NCBI RefSeq assembly: GCF_000516555.1
Contig: NZ_AZSJ01000007.1
Coordinates: 124,879 to 188,878 of the forward strand
Reading direction: 5' to 3'
Source of the DNA: Afipia sp. P52-10
Lineage (GTDB): Bacteria > Pseudomonadota > Alphaproteobacteria > Rhizobiales > Xanthobacteraceae
DNA length: 64,000 nt
Of the stretch, positions 48,515 through 57,422 are shown piece after piece (the stretch's first letter is position 1; every line of letters begins with the position of its first letter). The position numbers were made by a program, and so were the translations under genes. The notes under the pieces were generated by a model. That model was not told where the DNA came from. It saw nothing but the letters and a program-made list of their open reading frames with translations, and ran no database searches.

Positions 48515-48823
48515 AGTTATCAACATAACATAGTTCCGGCTGTGACTGCGGACCGGTCGACGTTCCGACCCGATCGCATGTCAACGGATGGCACCTCGTA
48601 TCACCTGTCAGATGTCGTCCCAACTGTTGCTGGATTTGCGATGGAGAGAAGTGTCGACCGCATCCAGGCGGGAGCTTGAACCGCGGTAGGTGCGAGCGCC
48701 TTTTTGTCGTGGGCGGAAAGATGAGGTGCCGCGATCTGTGCAAGCTCGGCCGCACGCGCCGGCCCAACATGGCGAAGCGCCTGGACCACGGTCCCGGCCA
48801 AGCTGTCCGGAGCAGTCAGATGC

Positions 48824-49471
48824 TTATCCGCCCGCGTGGTCGTTGCCACCGTGCGCGGCAATGAACATGGCGACGGCCGATCGGCAATAGGCTTCGATTT
48901 CGTTGTCGTCCTCTGCTCTCGCCTCATCGAAGCGTGCGATCATCAGGAGATCGGATCCTTTGAAAAGCGCGGCAAACAAGCGGGCGGACTGGTGAGGATC
49001 GGGCACCTTTAATACTGCCTTCGCATGCATCTGACGCAACAGGGCCTCGATTTGGGCGATAACATGGGCGGCGCCGGCCTCGTAAAGGAGTTTGCTTAGC
49101 GACTTTTGGTTCGTCTTGTCGGCCATGATCATGGCCTCGACACTGCGGACGTCCGGGCTCAGCAGCGCGCGAAGCAGGGATGCTCCCACCGCCATGAGCT
49201 GATCTTCGGCCGATCCCTCGACCCCTTCAACAAGGGCCAGAGGTGCAAACTGATGGCAATGGGCCGCGATGGCCGCGCCGAACAGTGCCTCCTTGTTCTC
49301 GAAGTGCCGATAGATGCTGAGCTTCGAGATTTTCGCTCGCTGGGCGACCTTGTCCAGGGTCGTCGCTTGAAAACCCAATTCCACAAAGAGTTCGCTCGCG
49401 GCGCCGACGATCGCTTGGCCAAGCGCTTGGTTTGGGGGCCGGCCGCGCCGGCCTTGGCGATTTTCGGTCAC
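48824..49471 (-). CDS. TetR/AcrR-family repressor
   Basis: A 215-residue TetR protein. After a basic arm (TENRQGRRGRPPNQA) comes the HTH: AIVGAASELFVELGFQATTLDKVAQRAKISKLSIYRHFENKEALF. The ligand domain ends with ADKTNQKSLSKLLYEAGAAHVIAQIEALLRQMHA. GTG 49471 is the likely start. It is divergent from the flavoprotein gene with a perfect 26-bp palindrome between them, so it should repress both itself and the flavoprotein/methyltransferase operon until its ligand appears. Confidence 0.9.
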   Translation of the reverse strand: MTENRQGRRGRPPNQALGQAIVGAASELFVELGFQATTLDKVAQRAKISKLSIYRHFENKEALFGAAIAAHCHQFAPLALVEGVEGSAEDQLMAVGASLLRALLSPDVRSVEAMIMADKTNQKSLSKLLYEAGAAHVIAQIEALLRQMHAKAVLKVPDPHQSARLFAALFKGSDLLMIARFDEARAEDDNEIEAYCRSAVAMFIAAHGGNDHAGG

Positions 49472-49491
49472 GAAAATTATGGTCCTTGACA

Positions 49492-49517
49492 GTATCGTAA
49501 TTCGAGAATTACGATAC
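49492..49517. promoter_or_regulatory. TetR operator: perfect palindrome
   Basis: GTATCGTAATTC (49492-49503), two bases GA, then GAATTACGATAC (49506-49517): each arm is the exact reverse complement of the other. It lies in the divergent gap between the TetR gene (start 49471) and the flavoprotein gene. Confidence 0.85.
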
Positions 49518-49583
49518 CATGCAGTTTCTGAAATATGCAAGCGCGTGCGTCGGACGATCGCCGGACTGAAACACGAGAGAGCC

Positions 49584-50597
49584 ATGCAACGACGAACCCT
49601 GCTGAAGCTGGCCGCTGTGCTTTCCGCCATCGGCATCGCCCGCACCCCGGCCACCGCCAGGTCCGGCCCATCCTCATCCATCCACAACAAGGAGCCTGTC
49701 ACCATGGATGACGTCATCATCATCGGCGGCAGCTTTGCCGGTCTCGCCGCCGCGCTGCAGCTCGGCCGTGCCCGCCGCAAGGTCACCGTTCTCGATACCG
49801 GCCTGCCGCGCAATCGCTTCGCCGGCCATTCGCATGGTCTGCTCGGCCATGATCACAAACCACCGCTGGACATCCTGGCCGAGGCGCGGCAGCAGCTGAA
49901 CCGCTACCCCACGATCAGGCTGGTCAATGCCCGGGCCGACAGCGTCTCCGGTGCCATCGACGATTTCTCCGTCCGCACGAGCGATGGCGAAAACCTTAAG
50001 GCGCGCCGCCTGATCCTGAGCTATGGCATCGTCGACCAGATGCCTGATGTTCCGGGCTTTGCCGAAGCCTGGGGCACCTCCATCGTGCCTTGTCCCTATT
50101 GCGACGGCTTTGAAGTCGCCGGCCAACATTGGGGCCTCGTCTGGTCCGGTCGGCAATCGCACAATCAGGCTAGGCTGTTCCACGATTGGACCGACAGGTT
50201 GACGCTCTTCGCTGATCGTCACGACATTCCGCCGGATATCCGGGCCGATCTCGCGCGTCGCAACATACCTGTCGTCGACGGCGGGATCGCCGGGATCGCC
50301 CGTCCCGGAGGCCATGGCGCCATCATCAAGCTCGATACCGGCCCCGATATCGCGGTCGACATCCTGTTCGCGCATCCGCGCAACAAGCCATCCGCAACTC
50401 TGCATGACTCACTGGGCCTCGCCACTGTCGATACGCCAACCGGCATCGCCCTCAAGGTCGACGAGCGCCGCGAGACCAGCATGCCCGGCATCTACGCCGC
50501 CGGCGACCTCGCCAACCCCGGAATGCCCTCGGTCACCACGGCATCATGGCAAGGCGCGATGGCGGGCATCTTCGCCCAGCAGTCGATGCTGGTTTGA
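49584..50597 (+). CDS. Thioredoxin-reductase-like FAD/NAD(P) oxidoreductase
   Basis: A flavoprotein whose core starts DDVIIIGGSFAGLAAALQLGRARRKVTVLDTG (FAD Rossmann fold) and carries the redox pair in PCPYCDGFEVAG, then the NAD(P) region and the C-terminal GIYAAGDLANPGMPSVTTASWQGAMAG. It is close to thioredoxin reductase-like enzymes of about 300 residues. The start is ambiguous: ATG 49584 adds a hydrophobic, twin-Arg-like N-terminus MQRRTLLKLAAVLSAIGIA, whereas ATG 49704 has AAGGAG at 49688 and gives the standard length. If the longer form is made, the enzyme may be exported. It is controlled by the divergent TetR and precedes the methyltransferase-like gene. Confidence 0.88.
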   Translation: MQRRTLLKLAAVLSAIGIARTPATARSGPSSSIHNKEPVTMDDVIIIGGSFAGLAAALQLGRARRKVTVLDTGLPRNRFAGHSHGLLGHDHKPPLDILAEARQQLNRYPTIRLVNARADSVSGAIDDFSVRTSDGENLKARRLILSYGIVDQMPDVPGFAEAWGTSIVPCPYCDGFEVAGQHWGLVWSGRQSHNQARLFHDWTDRLTLFADRHDIPPDIRADLARRNIPVVDGGIAGIARPGGHGAIIKLDTGPDIAVDILFAHPRNKPSATLHDSLGLATVDTPTGIALKVDERRETSMPGIYAAGDLANPGMPSVTTASWQGAMAGIFAQQSMLV

Positions 50598-50618
50598 GAG
50601 CACAGATTGGAGATGAAC

Positions 50619-51092
50619 ATGGCCGTCGAACCGGACAGCGCGGGTGTGCGCTTGCCTCCGCCCTTCATCTATCTGGGAGCGCTACTGTTGGGGCTGGCGG
50701 CGGAGCGGTTCGTCACCCTGCGCTCTTTCGGCATCGACTGGCGGTTGCTGATCGCGGCAGGCGCGCTGCTGTTCGTTGCCGGCGCGGCGGTGATGCTTGC
50801 GGCGGCGGGGCTGTTCCGGCGGTTGGGCACCAACGTTGGGCCGTCGCAGCCAACGACCCTCATCGCAACGACCGGTCCTTATCGGTGGACCCGCAATCCC
50901 ATGTATCTCGGCATGGCGCTCATCTATGGGGGCGTCGCGATCGGCTTCGACGGGCCGATCGCCTTCGCTTTGCTCCCGTTGGTGCTGATCGCAATCCAGA
51001 CGCAGGTGATCGCCCGCGAGGAGCGCTATCTCGAAGCGAAGTTCGGCGACGAATACCTCCGCTACAAGACCGAGGTTCGCCGCTGGCTCTGA
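50619..51092 (+). CDS. Isoprenylcysteine carboxyl methyltransferase-like membrane protein
   Basis: A 157-residue membrane protein of the ICMT/PEMT group with three to four helices (IYLGALLLGLAAERF, LLIAAGALLFVAGAAVMLAAAG, MALIYGGVAIGF, FALLPLVLIAIQTQVI). It has the family signature TTGPYRWTRNPMYLGM and the C-terminal EERYLEAKFGDEYLRYKTEVRRW. It is 21 bp after the flavoprotein gene. GGAG at 50609 favours ATG 50619. Target of methylation unknown; bacterial members often modify small lipophilic molecules. Confidence 0.85.
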   Translation: MAVEPDSAGVRLPPPFIYLGALLLGLAAERFVTLRSFGIDWRLLIAAGALLFVAGAAVMLAAAGLFRRLGTNVGPSQPTTLIATTGPYRWTRNPMYLGMALIYGGVAIGFDGPIAFALLPLVLIAIQTQVIAREERYLEAKFGDEYLRYKTEVRRWL

Positions 51093-51321
51093 CTATTCCG
51101 CCGCTACCGCCTGCGGGGCCTCCGCTTCCTGAGGGACGTCTTTGGCCGATCAGTGGGTCTGGAAAGGCGATCGGCTTCGATAGATGCCGAAACCGCATAA
51201 AAATTTTCGTGCGAATTTTTCTTTTGAAATCAAAACTGTAACGGTTTTGACGGCCCATGGGCCGGCTTTCTGTGCGACAACGAAAAAACCTATATATGTC
51301 AATGTCTTACCTAAATTTAGC

Positions 51322-51340
51322 GCAATCGAGGGAGTGAGGG
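51322..51340 (+). repeat. Degenerate attachment-site core 4 (right end of the chain)
   Basis: The 19 bases gcaatcgagggagtgaggg match the core at 48160 except for the first base and two missing bases. AT-rich DNA on its left, as at 48160, fits a segment end. The chromosome would resume to its right. Confidence 0.6.
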
Positions 51341-51523
51341 GAGCAGTTTCGGTCGGAGCGGCGGAACGTTGCGCGGGCATGCGGTGCTGGTCGATTTCTG
51401 AATGGCCCTACCGTATGGCCGGTTAATCAGCGCGCCACGGCCAAAAGCTCCCGAGCCGCAAGAGGCGAGAGCCGTTCGTTCGAGCTCAATGCGAAATCCG
51501 CTGGCCGCCACCGGCCACATCCC

Positions 51524-52336
51524 ATGAGGTTGACGGTGCAGATCATGTGCTTGAACGGCTGGGGCGGCGCTCTGTTCGAAGCCGTTCAGGCTTATCTCCA
51601 ACAGGTGCGTCCGGACGTCCTGTGCCTCCAGGAGGTTGTTCACAGTCCGGCTTCGAACAAGCCCTGGCTGACTTATCGCGACGGAGACCATAAGCTTCCA
51701 CAACGCGCCAACTTTTTCCGTGACGTGTGCGAGGTCCTCCCGGATCATGCAGCGTACTTCTTCCCGGCAGCTCAAGGTGTGCTTTGGGACGAGGACAAAG
51801 CCATTCCATCCCAATGGGGGCTGGCGACCTTCGTGCGGTCGGACCTTCCGATCATCGGCAAGGCGCAAGGTTTCGTGCACAAAAACTTCTCCGCGCACGG
51901 CTATGGGGATCATCCGCGGTCGCGGAACGCTCATGTCTTCAAGCTCTACGATATCGAGCGCGATAAACCGATCGTGATCGCTCACATGCACGGGCTGCGA
52001 GATCTCGCCGGAAAAATGGATACTCCCGAGCGGCTGGCTCAGGCTGAGCGGTTCGTTCACCTGATTCAGAAGGTTGCCGATGCGGATGACCCGCTCGTCG
52101 TCTGCGGCGATTTCAACATCGAACCTTCGAGCCGGATGTTTGAGGTTTTCGCGAGGATCGGCCTGCGCGATCTCGTCACCGGACGGGGGTTCACGGACAC
52201 CCGCACCTCGCATTATCGCAAATCCGGACGCTACGCTGACTACATGTTGGTGAACGACCGGGTCGATGTTCTGGGATTCGATGTGGTGGAGCAGCCCGAG
52301 GTGTCGGATCACCGTCCGCTGCTGCTCACCCTGTAA
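51524..52336 (+). CDS. Endonuclease/exonuclease/phosphatase-family hydrolase
   Basis: A 270-residue EEP-fold protein with QIMCLNGWGG at the start, the metal site RPDVLCLQEVV, IVIAHMHGLRD, VVCGDFNIEPSS (DxN) and the catalytic VSDHRPLLLTL at the C-terminus. The fold covers DNA-repair nucleases, phosphodiesterases and sphingomyelinase-like enzymes; the substrate cannot be told. Start codon ATG 51524. It is the first gene outside the island chain. Confidence 0.88.
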   Translation: MRLTVQIMCLNGWGGALFEAVQAYLQQVRPDVLCLQEVVHSPASNKPWLTYRDGDHKLPQRANFFRDVCEVLPDHAAYFFPAAQGVLWDEDKAIPSQWGLATFVRSDLPIIGKAQGFVHKNFSAHGYGDHPRSRNAHVFKLYDIERDKPIVIAHMHGLRDLAGKMDTPERLAQAERFVHLIQKVADADDPLVVCGDFNIEPSSRMFEVFARIGLRDLVTGRGFTDTRTSHYRKSGRYADYMLVNDRVDVLGFDVVEQPEVSDHRPLLLTL

Positions 52337-52374
52337 GTTTGCCAACGTGATTTGGGTGAGGAGATGACTTTTCC

Positions 52375-52826
52375 ATGACAGCCAGCAACCGCATCGTTCT
52401 CTCCAGCGACCACGCCGCCATTCCGCTCCGGCAGGTTCTTGCCGCGCATATTGCGGCACGCGGCTGGTGGTCGTCGATATCGGGCCGACGACGCCGGAGA
52501 GCACGCACTATCCTCAGCACGGTGAAGCGGCGGCGAGGCTCGTCGCCTCCGGCGATTGCCGCTTTGGCGTCATTCTATGCGGCACCGGCCAGGGCATCAC
52601 GATGGCGGCGAACAAGATCAAGGGTATTCGTTGCGGTGTCTGCGCTGACACATTTTCCGCCCGCATGATCCGCCAGCACAACGATGCCAACATGCTGTCG
52701 CTTGGCGCGCGCGTGGTGGGTGAAGGACTGGCACTCGATATTGTGGATGCGTTCCTGACCGCCCAGTTCGAGGGCGGCCGGCATGCCGCGCGGGTGGAGA
52801 TGATCGGGGCGGGAGGGATAGCATGA
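52375..52826 (+). pseudogene. rpiB: Frameshifted ribose-5-phosphate isomerase B
   Basis: The first 30 codons read MTASNRIVLSSDHAAIPLRQ..., the typical RpiB start, but the frame is lost at about 52465. The other frame then continues VVVDIGPTTPESTHYPQHGEAAA and the active-site CGTGQGITMAANKIKGIRC, with HNDANMLSLGARVVGEGLA to the stop at 52826. A single missing base in the run CGCGGC-TGGTGG restores the whole protein of about 150 residues. RpiB interconverts ribose 5-phosphate and ribulose 5-phosphate. Either a real null allele or a sequencing error. Confidence 0.85.
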
Positions 52827-53029
52827 TCCAGACCGGAACGGCCGCGTCAGCGCAAAGCGTGCAGCGGCTTTTCGGAAAGGCTGGTCCTCGCGGCCGGCCC
52901 GAGGATCACGCTTCAACAATGTGTTGAAGCGCGAGATAATTCACCTCAATCTCATCGCTTTAGCGCCACTCCTTGCTTCTTCGTTTGGAGAAGAAGATGG
53001 CTTCACGCAAAGGCCGCCGCCAGGCTGTG

Positions 53030-54018
53030 CTACTCCGTCTCGATCTTAAGCTGCATCGCACCGTTGTAGCCGTACACCTCGTGCAGGATGGTCAAAAGCT
53101 CGGCGGCGATGGCTGCATTGGTGAACGTGTCGCCGGGATAGCTCTTCCAGTAGTTGGGCGCGCGGCCGGGATCGGCGTAGCCTGCGCCCTTCAATTTCGC
53201 GAGCCGTTCGGCGTCAGGACGCTGGCAAGCGCCGGCCAGCTCTCTGCAGATTGCGCCTCGCAGTAGACCGCCAGCGGTGCAGTTTCCGGGGCGCATTGCA
53301 CGTATCCGATACCGGCATCGAAGACGACGAAGATGCGGCGCGTTGCATTGACGCGCAGCCGCTGGATTTCGGCAGCAGCCCGCTGACCATACACGGCGAC
53401 CACATCTGCCGCGGATTTGGCGATCTGCGGCGTCGTTTCGGTTGATTTGTAGAAGCACGCGTGGATTGCGGTTGCTTGCATCGAGGGCGCGTCACTCACC
53501 ATCCCTGCGAGATTTTGCGTGAACCCGTTGCGTGGCGGGCAGGGCACGTCGGCCACCCAGTGCGTGTTGACCTCCACGCTCGCGCCGTCGGCATCATAGA
53601 CCTCCGTCAACGTCCGTAAGATATGAGCCGTCATCTCTGCGGTGGGCATATCCGCCGGAAATGCACGCGCGTAATTGCCGAAGCTCGGATCGAGGGTCCA
53701 CCCCAGCGCCGTCAGCCCTGTCAGCTTGTCACCGCGCAACACACTCGCGAGCGAGGGCTGCATGACGGTGCCGGCTGCTTCGCAACGCATTTCCCGGCTC
53801 GGCAGGCGACGGCACTGCACGTACTTGTTGCCGTCCCAGAAGGTCGCGTAGCCAACCTTGCCTGGCCGGACCAAGGTCGTGATATTCTGCAACGCCTCGT
53901 CGATCCGGCCCGGCGGGGTTTGCGTAAAGCCGCTGGTGCTGAAAGAGATAAACGTCGCAACTATCGCCACGACAATCATTGCAGCCAACCCTACGCGCCG
54001 CAATCCTGGCAGCCCCAT
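53030..54018 (-). pseudogene. Frameshifted exported protein with two related halves
   Basis: From ATG 54018 (GGGGG just upstream) one frame gives an N-terminal signal anchor (VGLAAMIVVAIVATFISFS) and one repeat (GYATFWDGNKYVQCRRLP... to TLTEVYDADGASVEV). The second repeat begins (GYVQCAPETAPLAVYCEAQ...) and the frame ends early near 53193. The other frame carries on with DAERLAKLKGAGYADPGRAP and ITILHEVYGYNGAMQLKIE-like C-terminus. Joined near 53213 the two give one protein of about 328 residues. Function unknown. The repeated Cys pairs suggest periplasmic disulfides. Confidence 0.75.
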
Positions 54019-54307
54019 TGCAATCCCCCATAGTGCTCGAAATACATGTATTCGCCTGACCTTCTTCGTCAGGCCTCCGAAAAGAACATAATGAGAACAT
54101 TTGGCCAGATGCCTGTCAAGGCTGATGCGGCCTTTGCTCGGGCATGTTGGCGCAAGCGATCGCGTGGGGGCCGTCGGCATGACGTGGCCGTGCTGTTGCC
54201 GCTGAAGTCAGGCACGAACGGCCTTGCCAGCATGTATTTTCGAGGATGCGCGGCCATCCGTTGAAGGCGCGATGGCCTTGCATCCCGGTCCAGGCGGATG
54301 TCGCCAG

Positions 54308-54943
54308 TCAGCGCTTCGGCTTGCGCACGACGCGTACTTTGCCGCTGTTGCCGCCGCCGCAAAAGAACTGGTCGGTGCCGTTCGACTCGAGGCCGGATAC
54401 GCCGGCACCGGGCGGCATGTCGAGCCGTTCGAGCACGTCGCCGGTGTGCGGGTCGATGCGCCGCACATCGCTTTCATCGCCTTCCCAGGTGCCGTGCCAG
54501 AGTTCGCCATCGATCCAGGTGACGCCGGTGACGTAGCGGCTGCAGGGGATGGTGCGCAGGATGTTGCCGGTATCGGGATCGATCTGATGGATCTTCCGCT
54601 CGCGATATTGACCGACCCAGAGCGTGCCTTCAGCCCATGCGAGGCCTGAATCGCCGCCGCCACCCGGCGCCGGGATGGTAGCAAGCACGCGGCCGGTTTT
54701 CGGGTCGATTTTCTGGATCCGTTCTTCGGCGATCTGGAACAGATGGCGGCCGTCGAAGGCCGTGCCTGCATGCGCGGCGACTTCGATCGCGCGTACCGTC
54801 TTTCCGCTCGCCGGATCGAGGGCATTGAGCCGGTCTCCGGACGCGAACCAAACGTGCTGGCCATCGAACGTTACGCCATGCACCTGATCGGAGCTTGGAA
54901 AGGGACCGTATTCTTGGATGATATCGGCTGCTGATCGTTTCAT
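54308..54943 (-). CDS. Beta-propeller protein (Vgb/SMP-30-like)
   Basis: A 211-residue protein built from about five repeats of the type GxxxDGxxxWFA/Dxxxx-I-DPxTG: for example HGVTFDGQHVWFASGDRLNALDPASGKTVRAI and LAWAEGTLWVGQYRERKIHQIDPDTGNIL. This is a beta-propeller pattern also found in glutamine cyclotransferase-like and SMP-30-like proteins; no catalytic residues are evident to me. No signal peptide. ATG 54943 suits the AGGG spacing better than 54952. Confidence 0.8.
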   Translation of the reverse strand: MKRSAADIIQEYGPFPSSDQVHGVTFDGQHVWFASGDRLNALDPASGKTVRAIEVAAHAGTAFDGRHLFQIAEERIQKIDPKTGRVLATIPAPGGGGDSGLAWAEGTLWVGQYRERKIHQIDPDTGNILRTIPCSRYVTGVTWIDGELWHGTWEGDESDVRRIDPHTGDVLERLDMPPGAGVSGLESNGTDQFFCGGGNSGKVRVVRKPKR

Positions 54944-54979
54944 AGAGGGCATCCCTGTTGTCTGTTGCCTGAAACGATC

Positions 54980-56200
54980 CTAGCCACCCGGCAGCGGTGC
55001 AGGGAGTAACAATGCGGACGTGAATCCAGGCACCGGCGGGGTCATCCATCGCCGTGCGCGCCCACGGCCGAAGGGTTGCACCTTGCCTGCCGCGGCGAGC
55101 TGATCGAGTGCGCGTTGCACAGTGCGCTGGCTGGCGCCGAGAGCGAGCGCCAGCGCCGAGCTCGACCATGACTCTCCGTCCGCAAGAAAGGCGAGCACCG
55201 CCGCGTGCTCGTCCTCGACAGGCCGCGCCAGCACGACCACCTCGCGGACCCGTCGCGGCACCAGGATGAATCCCTGCTTGGTGGCGCTGACACCGGCGAG
55301 CGGCCGCAGCACCGCGCGCAGGCGTCCGATCTCGACCCGCAGCCGGGCGCGGTGCGACTCGTCGGCATGCTTGGCGCGGAATGTGCGCGCGAGCAGCGCC
55401 TCGCGTGAGATGTCGTCGGGCCAGGATTCCGCCAGCGCGCGAGCGAGCGCAAACAGCACCGGCCGCCGCGCAAGCGGGATCATCGTGCCTCCATTGCGGA
55501 CGGCATGGCGGCAGGCGTCGATGATCAGCGCGTTGGACGCCAGCAGCGTTTCGACATCCCCAAGCAGCAGCAATCGTTCGCGGCGCTTTGCGATCAGACG
55601 GGCGGCGGGCGTGTTCAGGGCGAGGGTTGCGGTATCGATCTCCGCGCTCAGCGCGGGAATCCGGGCGTTGCGTGCCGCGCGCTGAGCCCGCGTCAGGGCT
55701 GCGCGAGCGGTCTTGGCCCGGAGGCGGCGGATCGCGATCCCCGCAACGATCAGCTCCTGCGCAGCCCTCAGCGCCGGCGGCAGGGATGCCGAAGCCACTC
55801 CGGCAAGCGCTTGCTCCGCCTCGTCGAGGCGTCCGATCAAAAGCAGCCGGCGAATCTCGAGATGCCGGGCATGGGCAGCGTTCAGCTGGTCGTCGTGCGC
55901 TTCGAGAGTCATGCGGGCCGCTTCGAGCATCTTGGCTGGCCAGTCCAGATCACGCGAGACCAGTGCAATTTCCGCTTCGGCAACGACGCATCTGGCGCGG
56001 GCGACGGCCTCCCTCGCGCCGAAGGCGCGGGCGGCCCGGCGCAGCAGCGCTCGCGCGCGCACCAAATCGCCGAGCTGCGCCATGGCGATGCCTCGCAGGG
56101 CCAGCGCCGGCGCGTCGTCGCGCAGCGCGACCCGCTTCAAGGCGCCGATCGGATCGCCTGCGGCGAGCGCGCGCGCAGCGGCCGTGATCATCGAGTCCAT
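54980..56200 (-). CDS. Transcription regulator with TPR-like N-terminus and C-terminal winged helix domains
   Basis: A 406-residue protein. Residues 1-220 are alpha-helical and repeat-like, rich in Ala (TPR style). Next comes a winged-helix block RPVLFALARALAESWPDDISREALLARTFRA...RLRVEIGRLRAVLRPL resembling the OmpR/SARP DNA-binding domain. The end carries a second HTH SSSALALALGASQRTVQRALDQLAAAGKVQPFG. It probably regulates the divergent DUF899 gene across a 120-bp gap. The start ATG 56200 is chosen because upstream in-frame sequence is not protein-like. Confidence 0.8.
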   Translation of the reverse strand: MDSMITAAARALAAGDPIGALKRVALRDDAPALALRGIAMAQLGDLVRARALLRRAARAFGAREAVARARCVVAEAEIALVSRDLDWPAKMLEAARMTLEAHDDQLNAAHARHLEIRRLLLIGRLDEAEQALAGVASASLPPALRAAQELIVAGIAIRRLRAKTARAALTRAQRAARNARIPALSAEIDTATLALNTPAARLIAKRRERLLLLGDVETLLASNALIIDACRHAVRNGGTMIPLARRPVLFALARALAESWPDDISREALLARTFRAKHADESHRARLRVEIGRLRAVLRPLAGVSATKQGFILVPRRVREVVVLARPVEDEHAAVLAFLADGESWSSSALALALGASQRTVQRALDQLAAAGKVQPFGRGRARRWMTPPVPGFTSALLLPAPLPGG

Positions 56201-56322
56201 CGAAATCCCGTCACACTTGTCACTCTCGCCGGTCCGCAGGCCGGCGCTAGCCTGACCACATGACAGCACGTCACGTCGTATCGCGAACGAACGGCGAAGG
56301 CTACATGGCAAGGAGTGAAGGT

Positions 56323-57096
56323 ATGAAACACACGACGGGAACACGAGAGCAGTGGTTGTCGGAACGGCTCGCGCTGCTCGATGCCGAGAAGGAACTGACG
56401 CGGCGCAGCGACGAGCTGGCGCGGCGCCGTCAGGCGCTGCCGTGGGTGCGAATCGACAAGCCATACCACTTCGATACCGAGGAGGGCAGCGTATCGCTGG
56501 CAGGCCTGTTCAAGGGGCGGTCGCAGTTGATCGTCTATCACTTCATGTTTGGGCCGGACTGGGCCGCGGGCTGTCCCTCATGCTCGATGATTGCGGACGG
56601 CTTCAACGGCTTCGCGGTGCATCTGGCCAATCACGACGTCATGCTGTGGGCGGTGTCGCGCGCCCCGCTCGAGAAACTGCAGGCTTACAAGCGGCGGATG
56701 GGATGGACGTTTCCCTGGGCATCGTCGGCGGGCAGCGATTTCAATCCCGACTTCAACGTCTGGTTCTCCGAGGAGCAGCAGCGCCAGGGCGCGATCGAAT
56801 ACAACTATCGGCGCGAGCCGGAACGCGAGTGGCGTGCCGGCCAGCCGGGCGGCGGCATAGAGGCCGAGGAGAAGCTCGCGGCCTCCTGCGGAACAGATGT
56901 CGCCGCCTACAGCCGTGATCGTCCGGGCATGAGTGCGTTCGTGCGCGAGGATGATGTCATCTACCATTGCTACTCGGCTTACGCGCGCGGTGTGGATGGC
57001 ATTTGGGGCGCGTATGCCTGGCTCGATCGCGCTCCCAAGGGGCGCAACGAGGCAGGCATCTGGTGGCGCCGCCATGACGAGTACGGCAACGGGTGA
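56323..57096 (+). CDS. DUF899 family thioredoxin-like protein
   Basis: A 257-residue DUF899 protein with the family blocks LPWVRIDKPYHFDTEEGSVSL, HFMFGPDWAAGCPSCSMIADGFNG (CxxC-type motif), RMGWTFPWASSAGSDFNPDF and the C-terminal YSAYARGVDGIWGAYAWLDRAP. The family has a thioredoxin fold and unclear substrate. AAGGAG at 56309 places the start at ATG 56323. The gene heads a short operon with a small membrane protein and a GNAT gene; the HTH regulator lies divergent. Confidence 0.9.
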   Translation: MKHTTGTREQWLSERLALLDAEKELTRRSDELARRRQALPWVRIDKPYHFDTEEGSVSLAGLFKGRSQLIVYHFMFGPDWAAGCPSCSMIADGFNGFAVHLANHDVMLWAVSRAPLEKLQAYKRRMGWTFPWASSAGSDFNPDFNVWFSEEQQRQGAIEYNYRREPEREWRAGQPGGGIEAEEKLAASCGTDVAAYSRDRPGMSAFVREDDVIYHCYSAYARGVDGIWGAYAWLDRAPKGRNEAGIWWRRHDEYGNG

Positions 57097-57102
57097 GGGG
57101 CC

Positions 57103-57408
57103 ATGCCATCTGCAAGCGCGCGGTCTGATGCGGCTGGGGCGGAAAGCCGCGACGTTGCCGTCCTGAAAACGGCAACGCGCTGGCTGCATCTCGCCGCCGC
57201 GCCGGCCTTCGCCGTCATGGCGGTGGCGACCTATGGCGGCGACCAGCCCGATCTGCTCTGCTCGAACGGACAGGATGCATCCATGTTGAACGGAATGATG
57301 ACGATGTATGTGTTGATGAGCGCTTTCCACCTTGGTCCGTGGCTGAGGCTGATATCCGGCCGGGAACGCAATACTCGCGATCGCCGCACTGACATCAGAC
57401 CGCGCTGA
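57103..57408 (+). CDS. Small membrane protein next to DUF899
   Basis: A 101-residue protein with two hydrophobic segments (WLHLAAAPAFAVMAVATYG and MNGMMTMYVLMSAFHLGPWLRLI region). ATG follows GAGGGG by two bases and begins 7 bp after the DUF899 stop. I do not recognise the family; the composition and spacing support a real gene. Confidence 0.7.
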   Translation: MPSASARSDAAGAESRDVAVLKTATRWLHLAAAPAFAVMAVATYGGDQPDLLCSNGQDASMLNGMMTMYVLMSAFHLGPWLRLISGRERNTRDRRTDIRPR

Positions 57409-57422
57409 GGAGAGCGCAAGCC

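Noticed and set aside
48601-48820. Minus-strand ORF before the TetR gene
   Set aside because: Some protein-like helix (HVGPARAAELAQIAAPHLS), but the frame overlaps the TetR coding region and has no start signal; it may be a dead fragment.
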